In this document: positions 16,419 through 24,352 of the stretch, piece after piece
How positions within the stretch are numbered: the first letter of the stretch is position 1
Layout: the number at the start of each line of letters is the position of its first letter
NCBI GenBank assembly: GCA_018666155.1
Contig: JABJAH010000002.1
Location: forward strand, 1-42,150
Source: Rhodospirillaceae bacterium
GTDB lineage: Bacteria; Pseudomonadota; Alphaproteobacteria; Rhodospirillales; Rhodospirillaceae
Reading direction: 5' to 3'
DNA: 42,150 bases
The notes under the pieces: generated by a model
The model's database searches: none
Seen by the model: only the letters and a program-made list of their open reading frames with translations
Told to the model about the DNA's origin: nothing
Translations under genes and position numbers: made by a program

Positions 16419-16487
16419 ATGACCAACAGTGTGCACGACATGGGTCGCGCGCCGACGCGCGCCAAACGAAGGCCGAACAGGTCGTGA
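16419..16487 (+). CDS. 22-codon mini-ORF copying the nitrile hydratase beta N-terminus (copy 2)
   Basis: Same length, position and GTGA overlap with the next gene as the copy at 15678, but it starts with ATG four bases after the beta1 stop. After TNSVHDMG it reads RAPTRAKRR. The hairpin is CGCGCG-CCGA-CGCGCG (16446-16461): compared with copy 1, the T-A pair at stem position 4 is G-C here, a compensating change that alters both encoded residues. Confidence 0.55.
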   Translation: MTNSVHDMGRAPTRAKRRPNRS

Positions 16488-17164
16488 CCAACAGTGTCCA
16501 CGACATGGGCGGCATGCACGGCTTCGGCCCGATTCCACGCGAAGACAATGAGCCGGTTTTTCACGAACCCTGGGAAGGCCGCGTGCTTGGACTCATGATG
16601 ACCACGGGCGCCCATCTCAAAGGCAATATCGATAACACCCGGTCGCAATCAGAGATGCTGCCACCGGCCACCTATCTCTCCCTGGCCTATTACGAACGTT
16701 GGTTTTTACGGTTGGAACGGGTGTGCAAAGAAAAAGGCCTGGTGAGCGCGGACGACCTCGCGACGCTCTGGGCGGGACAAGACATCGCTGAGGACTTGGT
16801 GGCCGAACCAATAGCGCCTGATGACATGCGCCGCATGTTTGCCAATGGACGCAGCTATAATCGGCAACTCAATACGTCAGCCCTGTTTACAGTCGGCGAA
16901 ACTGTGTGCGCCAAAAACATGAACCCAAAAGGCCACACCCGTTTGCCACGCTACGCCCGCGGCAAAATCGGTGTCGTTACCGCGGAACACGGTGGACAGA
17001 TTTTCCCCGACACCAATGCAACCTTCTCAGGCGAAGGGCCCGAGCGGCTCTATACAGTGCGGTTTCAAGCCACGGACCTATGGGGACCGAACGCCAACCC
17101 TAAGGACACCGTCTTTATTGATCTGTGGGAGCCGTATCTTGAAGCAGCGGATACAGCGTCGTGA
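16484..17164 (+). CDS. nthB2: Nitrile hydratase beta subunit 2
   Basis: 226 residues from GTG 16484. Complete and apparently functional: NSVHDMGGMHGFG, PPATYLSLAYYERWF, KGHTRLPRYARGKIGVV and DLWEPYLE are all kept. It is a tandem paralogue of beta1, well diverged in the middle but nearly identical at the 5' end and in a 32-base tract (16277-16308 = 17018-17049). Two beta genes for a single alpha is unusual; the second may form an alternative heterodimer with different substrate range. Its stop overlaps the GTG of the accessory gene. Confidence 0.92.
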   Translation: MTNSVHDMGGMHGFGPIPREDNEPVFHEPWEGRVLGLMMTTGAHLKGNIDNTRSQSEMLPPATYLSLAYYERWFLRLERVCKEKGLVSADDLATLWAGQDIAEDLVAEPIAPDDMRRMFANGRSYNRQLNTSALFTVGETVCAKNMNPKGHTRLPRYARGKIGVVTAEHGGQIFPDTNATFSGEGPERLYTVRFQATDLWGPNANPKDTVFIDLWEPYLEAADTAS

Positions 17165-17514
17165 GCGAGCCCCAATCCTTTGCCGATTTTCTACCTAAAA
17201 GCGTCAGTGAACCGATCTTCGAAGAACCCTGGCAAGCGCAAGCCTTTGCCCTAACGGTGACCGTCCATCAGCGCGGATTGTTCACCTGGGACGAATGGGC
17301 GACCTGCCTCAGTGAAGAGATTGCCGCGGACAAAGCATCCGACGGGCCGGTTGATGGATCCAATTACTACGCACTGTGGCTTGCCACATTGGAGCGTTTG
17401 GTGGACGAGAAAGGTGCGGCCTCCGGTGATGAATTGGTCGCTTTGAAAGATGCCTGGCGGGAAAATTACATCGCCACCCCCCATGGCCAGCCGGTCCCTG
17501 AACCGGAACAATAA
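17161..17514 (+). CDS. Nitrile hydratase accessory/activator protein (NhlE/P14K-like)
   Basis: 117 residues from GTG 17161, overlapping the beta2 stop as GTGA. The protein resembles the N-terminal arm of the beta subunit (EPIFEEPWQAQAFALTVTVHQRG, YYALWLATLERLVDEKG) and has the length of the accessory family that carries the alpha subunit during cobalt insertion and cysteine oxidation. It lies at the end of the alpha-beta-beta operon, the usual place. A 299-bp gap follows. Confidence 0.88.
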   Translation: MSEPQSFADFLPKSVSEPIFEEPWQAQAFALTVTVHQRGLFTWDEWATCLSEEIAADKASDGPVDGSNYYALWLATLERLVDEKGAASGDELVALKDAWRENYIATPHGQPVPEPEQ

Positions 17515-17813
17515 CGATTGGGACGTTCACGACAGCGTGAGCGAAAACAGTCAGAGTCCCGATCTGATGATTTTATCCTCGAACCAAGGCCATCGGTGCG
17601 CGAACCCGCACGGGTTGAGCATTAGGAAAACTGCGGGGTCCAGAACCCGCCCGCGTAATCTCGCGACTCGTTAGGGCTGCAGAGTTCACGCAGCGTACGG
17701 CGGCTAAAGAAATACAACTAATCGGCGATATACTTCTTTTGTTAATGAATATTGTGGGAGTATTGTCTTTCTAGAGGCTGTTGAAGCACTTGGTGCACTG
17801 GGGAACGTACAGA
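17515..17813. other. Non-coding gap after the nitrile hydratase operon
   Basis: About 300 bases without a gene. It contains a short palindrome AACCCGCACGGGTT with no T-run, and a possible -10 TATACT at 17729-17734 in an AT-rich stretch that could serve the next gene. No clear terminator was found. Confidence 0.5.
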
Positions 17814-18491
17814 ATGGGAATGGTCGATCATACAGCCCCCGCCCCGTTCCTGCCCGAGACGGCATCCACGCCCGCAACCTCAGCTCCACCCTGGTATACC
17901 CGCCCGCGCCTCGCCGCGTTGTGGCAAGACATCATTTCCCGCAAACAGAAACTGACAACGGCCGAGGCGGCTGCAGAGTTCTTGAGCGACATGAAGCAGA
18001 TCAGTGATCGCCAGTTTCCCGATTGGCTAGCCCGTCTCAAGTCTCATATTGAAGACTCAGACCTGCCCTTCGATCACAAGCGGGAGGTCATTGAGAAGCA
18101 TGACCTCGAGATGTACTTCTATTGCGCCATCGTCGCGGCGGAAGCGATCAAAGTTTTCAAGCTGTTCGAACGCGCACCGGCCGATGAGCTTATGTCGGAT
18201 ATCAACGATCAAATTGATGGCGCATTGGGCCGTAATGGGCGCAAAGCCGCTGACCTGGTATTTGATATGCTGCGCACCGTAAAACGATCCCAGTACGAAG
18301 AAATGTTTAAGTCACACGACCAAGTTATGAAATGGATCGTCAGGCTGGTCGAATTGGACACCAGGCCAGAAACCAAAGAAATCTCGGAAGATATTGTCTT
18401 CCGCCAAGAGATGGCGGCTCCGTTGGCTCTTAGTTACGTCCATTGGTGGCTCGGTTTCAAAGAAACCCATCGCCTCGCCCCGGTGTACTAA
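17814..18491 (+). CDS. Unknown helical protein
   Basis: 225 residues from ATG 17814 (GGGA nine bases upstream; a TTG at 17781 and an ATG at 17820 are alternatives). I do not recognise the family. The first 35 residues are Pro/Ala/Thr-rich and likely disordered. The rest is predicted mostly alpha-helical, charged and soluble, with segments such as FLSDMKQISDRQFPDWLARL, EMYFYCAIVAAEAIKVFKLFE and SYVHWWLGF. No signal peptide. It converges with the TRAP permease gene (5-base gap). Confidence 0.75.
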   Translation: MGMVDHTAPAPFLPETASTPATSAPPWYTRPRLAALWQDIISRKQKLTTAEAAAEFLSDMKQISDRQFPDWLARLKSHIEDSDLPFDHKREVIEKHDLEMYFYCAIVAAEAIKVFKLFERAPADELMSDINDQIDGALGRNGRKAADLVFDMLRTVKRSQYEEMFKSHDQVMKWIVRLVELDTRPETKEISEDIVFRQEMAAPLALSYVHWWLGFKETHRLAPVY

Positions 18492-18496
18492 CGCGC

Positions 18497-19825
18497 TTAA
18501 CCGACCATCCGCGGCAGCCACAGCGCCACCGCCGGGAACACGATCAACAAAATCAGTAAGAGTAAGTCGCAAGCGAGAAATGGAATCGCAGCGGATACGA
18601 CCTGCTGAAACGTGACGCGTGTCCCATCGGGATTTGGTGGAGTTACTCCCGTCATCAAAAACAACAGCAACCCAAAGGGCGGCGTCGTCAGGCTCATCTC
18701 CATGGCCAGCAGCACGACGATGCCAAACCAAACCGGATCAAGACCAAGGGCGCGGGCCAATGGAAAAAAGAACGGGATCGTGAGCAGCAGGATCGAGATT
18801 TGGTCCATGAACATGCCAAGCACAACCAACACCAGGAACATCAGCACGAGTTTAGCGTAGGCCGGTGCCTCCCACGCCGTCGCTACCGCGACCACATCTT
18901 GGCTAGCGCCGGAGAACGCAAGCAGCTGACTGAAGGCGGCGGAGCCAAAGATCAGCAAGAACACCATACCGGTGACAGACACAGCTGTTTCCAGGCTCTT
19001 AATAATCGATGATTGTGACAAGCCACCGAATATCCAGGCCAGAATCAGACTGGCAACGACACCAAAGGCTGCCGCTTCCGAGGGTGTGGCAATACCCAAC
19101 ACGATAAATCCGACAACACAAAACACGATCAAGCCGAGCGGCAATACATTGACCGCAAACACGGCAAGGCGGTGCGACAACGGCGGAAGGTCAACGTCGT
19201 AGGCCGGGGCCGCGGTTGGATCCCGCGCCACCTGGATCGCGATCGTTGCGCAATAGAGGACCGCAAGTATGAGTCCAGGAATTAATCCGGCCAACAACAA
19301 CGCACCGATATCGACCCGAGCCAAGGAGCCGGTTAGCACTGCCAGGTTGGACGGCGGAATAATCATCGCCAGGCCACCCGTGCCGATGATGGGCCCAATG
19401 GCCAGGGCCGTTTTGTACCCGCGGCGTTGCATCTCTGGCACCATGAGGCTGCCGAGCATGGCGGTGTTGGCCATAGTCGAGCCGGTTAATGCGGAAAATG
19501 TCGTGCCCCCAACCACCGTCACATAGGCCAACCGTCCGGGGATGCGGCCAAACAAGAGATCAAGGGAATCAAACACGCGGCCTGCCAATCCGGCGTGAAA
19601 GAGCAGCGCCCCCATCCAGACAAACATGGGTATCGCGACCAATGTGAAGGTCGTGACCAGATTGGTTGAGTTATCGACCAACTGAACGAGACCATTCGCC
19701 CCACCCATAAGAAACCAGGCCCCAGCCATATTCGCGGCGAGAAAGGCAATCGCCACCGGGACGCCGCCAAGCATGAGCGTGAGCACGACGAGAAAGATAA
19801 CTAGACCGACGAATTCAGGAGTCAT
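18497..19825 (-). CDS. dctM: TRAP transporter large permease, DctM family
   Basis: 442 residues with about 12 membrane helices. Diagnostic DctM features: FVWMGALLFHAGLAGRVFDSL, the TTFSALTGSTMANTAMLGSL block, PEMQRRGYKTALAIG and GLAMIIPPSNLAVL. It is the ion-coupled transport subunit (usually sodium) in the inner membrane. It lies nine bases after dctQ on the same strand with GAGG before its ATG, so translation is probably coupled. Substrate unknown, likely an organic acid. Confidence 0.95.
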   Translation of the reverse strand: MTPEFVGLVIFLVVLTLMLGGVPVAIAFLAANMAGAWFLMGGANGLVQLVDNSTNLVTTFTLVAIPMFVWMGALLFHAGLAGRVFDSLDLLFGRIPGRLAYVTVVGGTTFSALTGSTMANTAMLGSLMVPEMQRRGYKTALAIGPIIGTGGLAMIIPPSNLAVLTGSLARVDIGALLLAGLIPGLILAVLYCATIAIQVARDPTAAPAYDVDLPPLSHRLAVFAVNVLPLGLIVFCVVGFIVLGIATPSEAAAFGVVASLILAWIFGGLSQSSIIKSLETAVSVTGMVFLLIFGSAAFSQLLAFSGASQDVVAVATAWEAPAYAKLVLMFLVLVVLGMFMDQISILLLTIPFFFPLARALGLDPVWFGIVVLLAMEMSLTTPPFGLLLFLMTGVTPPNPDGTRVTFQQVVSAAIPFLACDLLLLILLIVFPAVALWLPRMVG

Positions 19826-19834
19826 GCCCCACCC

Positions 19835-20350
19835 TCAAATCTTCTCGGGACCAGCGGGGTCATCACTAGCGTAAAACGAAGTTCCCGTGAGTGGAAAACG
19901 CAGCATCTCCATCCCGACCCCAAGAAAGCCAATCATCAGAGGAAGAAAGAGCAACCACCGCGGTACGTCGATGGACCGCTGTTCGACGTCCCCAAGGATT
20001 AAGCTCTCAACCAATAGCGTGCCAGCGATCGCAGCGATTGAGAACGCGACGACAGCACTCAAGCCGTAGATCGCGTATTCCCACCAGCGCTGGGTCGAGG
20101 GCGACAGCCGGTCAAACACAATGCGAACGGCAACATGACCGCGCTTGCGGACCAACCAAGGTGCCGCAGCCATTGTGAAGTACAGGAGCGCGTATTCGGT
20201 TAGGGCAACCGTTGCAGCGGGCGGTTCATAGCCAAACGAGCGCAAGGCCACATCAACTACGATAAGGAACGCTAGAGACGCGACGATGAGCGCCGCCAGC
20301 CCGGCAAGGCCGTGGATACATCCGTCATAGAGCTTAATCGCAAGTTTCAT
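19835..20350 (-). CDS. dctQ: TRAP transporter small permease, DctQ family
   Basis: 171 residues from ATG 20350, chosen because GGAGG stands eight bases upstream; an upstream GTG-type extension has no support. Four membrane helices, with the DctQ-like ALTEYALLYFTMAAAPWLVRKRGHVAVRI block between helices 2 and 3. It forms the transport complex with DctM. It is separated from its binding-protein gene by 398 bases that carry an opposite-strand small gene. Confidence 0.9.
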   Translation of the reverse strand: MKLAIKLYDGCIHGLAGLAALIVASLAFLIVVDVALRSFGYEPPAATVALTEYALLYFTMAAAPWLVRKRGHVAVRIVFDRLSPSTQRWWEYAIYGLSAVVAFSIAAIAGTLLVESLILGDVEQRSIDVPRWLLFLPLMIGFLGVGMEMLRFPLTGTSFYASDDPAGPEKI

Positions 20351-20445
20351 ATGGCTAGCCTCCGGTCCAACCGTCGCGTGGATTTGAATAGAGAACGGCT
20401 GAGCAACGCTTGTGCGAATCCACAAACGGGATCACACTTCGCTTT

Positions 20446-20736
20446 ATGAACAAGGCTTTTACCTTGCGGCTGGTTCGGTGTCTTCTGGTTGGTCTCGGCG
20501 CGTTCGTCATGATCTTGGCCGTCGACATCACTATACGCAGTCCACTGGACGTGGCTGGCTATGTGCTTGGAGCCGGCGGTTTGTGGTACGTGTTTGAAGT
20601 GTTCATTGCGGCGCCAACCAAACCGAAGGCCCGGCCAAAGCGTCCACCGCAGCACGCCACCCCAAATCAAAACGCGCCCAAGAAAAAATCCTCTAAGGCG
20701 CCCAAACACCGCCTCGGTGAAAACCATTTCGACTAG
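20446..20736 (+). CDS. Small two-helix membrane protein with basic Pro/Lys tail
   Basis: 96 residues from ATG 20446; no good ribosome site, and a TTG at 20410 is possible. Two hydrophobic stretches (LVRCLLVGLGAFVMILAV, VAGYVLGAGGLWYVFEVFIA) are followed by a basic tail (KPKARPKRPP, KKKSSKAPKH) of about 40 residues. It lies on the plus strand between dctP and dctQ. A minus-strand open frame covers the same bases but lacks any protein-like pattern. Family not recognised. Confidence 0.5.
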   Translation: MNKAFTLRLVRCLLVGLGAFVMILAVDITIRSPLDVAGYVLGAGGLWYVFEVFIAAPTKPKARPKRPPQHATPNQNAPKKKSSKAPKHRLGENHFD

Positions 20737-20748
20737 AGCGATCACGCG

Positions 20749-21768
20749 CTAAGACCCTGGTCTCGACGGCATCGCGGGTTCAACGATTTTCCGAGGATCA
20801 AACAACGGTTTGAGACGCGCTGGAGCGTCCGGGACCTGCCGCGCCATTCGCGCCCACACCGCGTCGGATGCTCGCTGGGTATAAACCGGTGCAGCCTCAG
20901 CAGGCAGTTCAAAGAATGTCATCCCGTCGTTCGCAAGACGGGCCTTTTCATCCTCCTGAATTTTTAGGAAGCGCGTGCGGCTACCGCTTTCATATCTCAA
21001 GGACTCCGATAAGAGCAGCGCACGCACGTCCGCCGGTAATCCGCGCCAGCGATCTAAATTCATTTGCAGAGTCATCACCAAACCAAGCACGCCTGGGTCA
21101 ATGCGGTATTTGACAAACTTCTGGAAGCCTTGATCAGACATCGAGGTCGACGTCCACGCGATTGCGTCAACTGTGCCGCGCTCGAGCGCCGTATACACTT
21201 CGCCGGATGGAATATCGATTGGGATGGTGCCGACGGAATCTAAAAATGCCCGATAGGTCGGCGTGGTTCGGATACGCTGCGTGGTAAGTTCAGGGAGTCC
21301 TGTGGCACGCAGCACAGGTTCTGTCTTGGTGAAGATGTGCAACTTCGGGCCGGTCTGATGCCAGCCTAGAAAGTAAGCATTAAGCTTTGTTTGCCAAATG
21401 CCCTGAATCGCATCGAATCCGCCGTTGGCCCGCGCCTCGGTCGGTGTGACAGAGGCCGCCAGGAAAGCATCAGCTTCGGGCGCCAGACCAAGCATGTAGG
21501 TCGCCGCACCAAAGTACATATCAACAACACCGCGACGGAGGGCGTAAACCATTTGTCGCTGGGGAATAACCTCCGGCCCGCCGAGATACCGAATCCGCGC
21601 GATGCCCCGAGCGCGCTCGTTAAACGGCGCGACAAAATGTTCGTTGACGTCTTGAGCGAACTCGATGGACCGATTCCACGCCGTGATAAACGTGAGGTCG
21701 ACTTCCTCGGCAAACGCGGTCCTACAGAACAGTGTTGCGACGAAAACAGTGCACAAAATCTTACGCAT
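20749..21768 (-). CDS. dctP: TRAP transporter substrate-binding protein, DctP-like
   Basis: 339 residues from ATG 21768. The open frame extends 57 codons further, but that part is a frame-shifted reading of the RPERP repeats of the upstream gene, and the ATG gives a signal peptide (MRKILCTVFVATLFCRTAFA-EE). The mature part shows the DctP layout: AQDVNEHFVAPFNERARG, GGPEVIPQRQMVYALRRGVVDM, and SGEVYTALERGTVDAIAWTS, the ligand-helix region. Periplasmic. It is the likely partner of DctQM just downstream. Ligand unknown. Confidence 0.88.
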   Translation of the reverse strand: MRKILCTVFVATLFCRTAFAEEVDLTFITAWNRSIEFAQDVNEHFVAPFNERARGIARIRYLGGPEVIPQRQMVYALRRGVVDMYFGAATYMLGLAPEADAFLAASVTPTEARANGGFDAIQGIWQTKLNAYFLGWHQTGPKLHIFTKTEPVLRATGLPELTTQRIRTTPTYRAFLDSVGTIPIDIPSGEVYTALERGTVDAIAWTSTSMSDQGFQKFVKYRIDPGVLGLVMTLQMNLDRWRGLPADVRALLLSESLRYESGSRTRFLKIQEDEKARLANDGMTFFELPAEAAPVYTQRASDAVWARMARQVPDAPARLKPLFDPRKIVEPAMPSRPGS

Positions 21769-21814
21769 ACTGCGAGTGTTCCATCCGGTGACACGACGGT
21801 CAAACGGCTCGGTC

Positions 21815-21935
21815 TTACTGAGGACGCTGCGGACGCTCCGGGCGTTCGGGTCGGGCCGGCGGCTGTGGACGCTCAGGACGTTCCGGACGTTCCGGACGTT
21901 CCACGGTTTGTGGGCGTTCGGGACGCTCCGGACGT
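21815..21935 (-). repeat. Imperfect short repeats coding for the RPERP tail
   Basis: Units of about 9-12 bases around ggacgttcc / ggacgctcc occur many times. They encode Arg-Pro-Glu-Arg-Pro-type repeats at the C-terminus of the DUF5666 protein and are likely prone to length change by slippage. Confidence 0.8.
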
Positions 21936-23380
21936 TCAAGACGCGCCGGAGCCTCTGGTCGGGCTGGTTGCTCGGGACGCTCTGGTGGCGACGATTGTTG
22001 CGGCCGCACCGGCAGTTGTGGCGGCGTTGCTAGACCGCCACTTGGCGCTGCCAAACTCGGGGCGCCGACACCCTGGGGAGGCGGGGGTGGTGGACTATTG
22101 CCGCCACCGCCGGATCCGTTGCCACCACCGTTGTTATTGGGAGGTGGTGGTGGATTGTTGGGGCCATTGGCCCCGCCGCCTTGGCCTCCGCCCTGACCGC
22201 CACCCTGACCATTGCCGTTGCCGTTCCCATTGCCATTGGGCGGTGGAGGTGGCGGGTTTGGTACAGCGCCATCCTGTGGCGGCGGCGGCGGTAGGGCGCT
22301 CGATGGCGTGAGCGTACCATTCGGCTCAACCGTACCTTCGACTTGAAGCGGTTGCTGATCCGATGGCGGCGCGCCTGGCGGTAACGGTACACCACCAATT
22401 GCCAAGGCCCCGTTCGCCCCTAATTCTGGGAAGCCAAGGACAGAGAACGTCTGAATGCCGGCGGAGAACGGAAGAGACGGACGAACGGTTATTGTTTGCG
22501 CCGTCAGTTGATCATTCTCGAGCGTACCGCGGGCCACCACGACGTCGCCAGCTGACAAGCCGTCACTTGTGATTGTCACATCACCGACCTGCAAACTGCC
22601 CGATGGTGTTGCACGCACGGGTCCGGAAACGAGGACAGTGTCTCCAGGCGTTGCCAGAGACTGAATTGAGGATGCGACAACCACGTCGTCTGCGCGACGC
22701 AACCCAGAGACAACAACCCAGGTCCCTGGTTCCAATCCGTTGGTATCAATACTGTTGCCAAAGCCCAACACGGCGACAGTCTGACCGGCGATCGAGAGGG
22801 TGGAACGTTCGGCATCAACGGAGTCGATCGGGCCGGCGACAGCCACTTGAACCGCCACACGAGAAGCAACCAACGTGCCATCTACCGGATAGGCCTCGAC
22901 CGCAACCAACTGGCCGAGCTGAATGTCACCGTCCGCACCGGCGAAGCCTTCAACAGAAACCGTCGTGTCAGAGGTGACTTCGACTTCGTACCCATTGACG
23001 CAGATCGACGCGAAGCCAGTGACAAGACCGATGATTCCAGTGCCGCCGAGGCCGCGCTCTTCTCCTGCCGCGATAACGGCGGTGCCGCCGATCCCTCGTT
23101 CATCGAAAGCGATAACACCGGTTCCACCGAGTCCACGATTACCCGCGTCAATCAATCCGGTGCCGCCGACTCCCTGTTCAACTGGAATAATGGATGTGAG
23201 GCGTGACAACACATCTGTGCTGATTCCGGTACCGCCCAGCCCTTGCTCAACGGAACGTTCAAATCGGCAAACCGCGCCGTCTTGGGCTCTCGCTTCAGGT
23301 AAACGTAAAGACGGCGCAAAGAGCGCACTCATATTGAAGGAAACGATGAGGGCCACGGCCCAGGTTAAGAAACGCAACAT
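21815..23380 (-). CDS. Exported DUF5666-domain protein with GGTG repeats and a Pro/Arg-rich tail
   Basis: 521 residues. Signal peptide at 1-32. Five repeats of G-(L/V/I)-GGTG/A lie at residues 47-52, 70-75, 83-88, 96-101 and 110-115, mostly 13-14 apart and each followed by two hydrophobic residues. DUF5666-like small beta domains follow at about 125-350 (FASICVNGYEVEVTSDTTV, GQLVAVEAY, GPIDSVDAERSTLSIAGQTV). Next come PPPPP blocks, a Gly/Asn/Gln-rich stretch (about 385-430), and a long RPERP tail to the end. Probably a surface or periplasmic scaffold. The start is 3 bases from the DUF6502 stop, so the two are co-translated. Function unknown. Confidence 0.82.
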   Translation of the reverse strand: MLRFLTWAVALIVSFNMSALFAPSLRLPEARAQDGAVCRFERSVEQGLGGTGISTDVLSRLTSIIPVEQGVGGTGLIDAGNRGLGGTGVIAFDERGIGGTAVIAAGEERGLGGTGIIGLVTGFASICVNGYEVEVTSDTTVSVEGFAGADGDIQLGQLVAVEAYPVDGTLVASRVAVQVAVAGPIDSVDAERSTLSIAGQTVAVLGFGNSIDTNGLEPGTWVVVSGLRRADDVVVASSIQSLATPGDTVLVSGPVRATPSGSLQVGDVTITSDGLSAGDVVVARGTLENDQLTAQTITVRPSLPFSAGIQTFSVLGFPELGANGALAIGGVPLPPGAPPSDQQPLQVEGTVEPNGTLTPSSALPPPPPQDGAVPNPPPPPPNGNGNGNGNGQGGGQGGGQGGGANGPNNPPPPPNNNGGGNGSGGGGNSPPPPPPQGVGAPSLAAPSGGLATPPQLPVRPQQSSPPERPEQPARPEAPARLERPERPERPQTVERPERPERPERPQPPARPERPERPQRPQ

Positions 23381-23383
23381 GAC

Positions 23384-24307
23384 CTAGACCTGCCCGCCCG
23401 TCTTGCCAGATTCAGAGTCGTCACTGTCGTCTCGCTGGTCGTCGGCGTCGGGACCTCCGGCTAATTTCTCGTCAGGGCCGTCGTAGTAATAGAGGCCGAG
23501 GCTCATGCGCTCTGTCGCTTCAGCATCTCCTTCATCTTTATCCGCCAAGGCGAGCGCGTCTTTATTGAGTTCGAGCAGAGCTTGCATACCAACGTCACGC
23601 GCACGTTCGCGCAGCAGCTCAATACTTTTTGGCGTCAGGCGGTCGTAATAAACCGCGCGTTCGAACAAAGGCTCTCCGTCGCCGAGCAAATTGTGAACGC
23701 TGGTTGCCATGTGGTCCGCAACGTTGCGCCCGAGATAATACGCCTTCTCGTCAAAGCCCCGACTTGGCACGAAAGCACCTTGATTCAGGGTCACCATGCC
23801 AGCGTCATCAATACTGACGACCGCCAGCCTGACCCATTCATCGAGAATCACTTTCGCCCGAACATCCGTAGAGACGGCCCGCATGAGGGAATCAAAAGAC
23901 GCAACGTCTGGATCCTCTGCGGTTCGAGGCAGTGCTTTGGGCGCGCCCTCACCGTCGATAAACCTCGGGTCTCCCGTCCATATACCAACAAGGCGCGCAG
24001 ACAGGGACACCGACTGAGGTGGCGTCCGGTCAGGCGGCGGCGAATAGAGAATACGGTTCACGTCTTTTCGCTGCAGGCCTGTCAGAACGCTCAGGCGACT
24101 AACCGAGGGCTCCGACTCGTCGACCGGGAAATCCGTGCGGGCGACGTCCACATAGACCGCTTTCAGCAGATTCGACAGGTAGGGAAAGGTCATACCCTGA
24201 CCAATAAGCGCCCGAATCAACGGCCGCATAAGGCGCGTGACGGCGCGCACAAAAGCCTTTGAGGGCTCTCCAGGCGTTACGTTCTGCGGGCTTGAGGGAC
24301 CGCTCAT
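23384..24307 (-). CDS. DUF6502-family protein with a possible N-terminal helix-turn-helix
   Basis: 307 residues from ATG 24307; a GTG at 24370 is open too but lies inside operator copy 1. The N-terminal part AVTRLMRPLIRALIGQGMTF, YLSNLLKAVYVDVA, and SRLSVLTGLQRKDVNRIL reads as a winged-helix-like DNA-binding segment. The middle (DVASFDSLMRAVSTDV, ARLVGIWTGDPRF, AYYLGRNVADHMATSVHNLL) is helical. The last 40 residues are acidic. DUF6502 proteins often neighbour DUF5666 proteins, as here. It could be the regulator that binds the triple operator just upstream; this is inferred from position and the HTH-like segment. Confidence 0.78.
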   Translation of the reverse strand: MSGPSSPQNVTPGEPSKAFVRAVTRLMRPLIRALIGQGMTFPYLSNLLKAVYVDVARTDFPVDESEPSVSRLSVLTGLQRKDVNRILYSPPPDRTPPQSVSLSARLVGIWTGDPRFIDGEGAPKALPRTAEDPDVASFDSLMRAVSTDVRAKVILDEWVRLAVVSIDDAGMVTLNQGAFVPSRGFDEKAYYLGRNVADHMATSVHNLLGDGEPLFERAVYYDRLTPKSIELLRERARDVGMQALLELNKDALALADKDEGDAEATERMSLGLYYYDGPDEKLAGGPDADDQRDDSDDSESGKTGGQV

Positions 24308-24352
24308 CGGTTTGTCAGCTCTGTCATGTCCGGAACACCATAACCTAAAATT

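Noticed and set aside
20347..20745. 132-codon minus-strand open frame between dctP and dctQ
   Set aside because: Low-quality composition; the plus-strand frame has clear membrane helices instead.
21815..21935. CRISPR-like direct repeats
   Set aside because: Repeats are short, degenerate and in frame, with no unique spacers; they encode a protein tail.
21391..22311. 306-codon plus-strand open frame rich in Val, Asp and Arg
   Set aside because: Arises from the RPERP and Gly/Asn repeats of the DUF5666 gene read backwards.
23582..24262. 226-codon plus-strand open frame over DUF6502
   Set aside because: Composition of a mirror frame; DUF6502 on the other strand is recognisable and in an operon.
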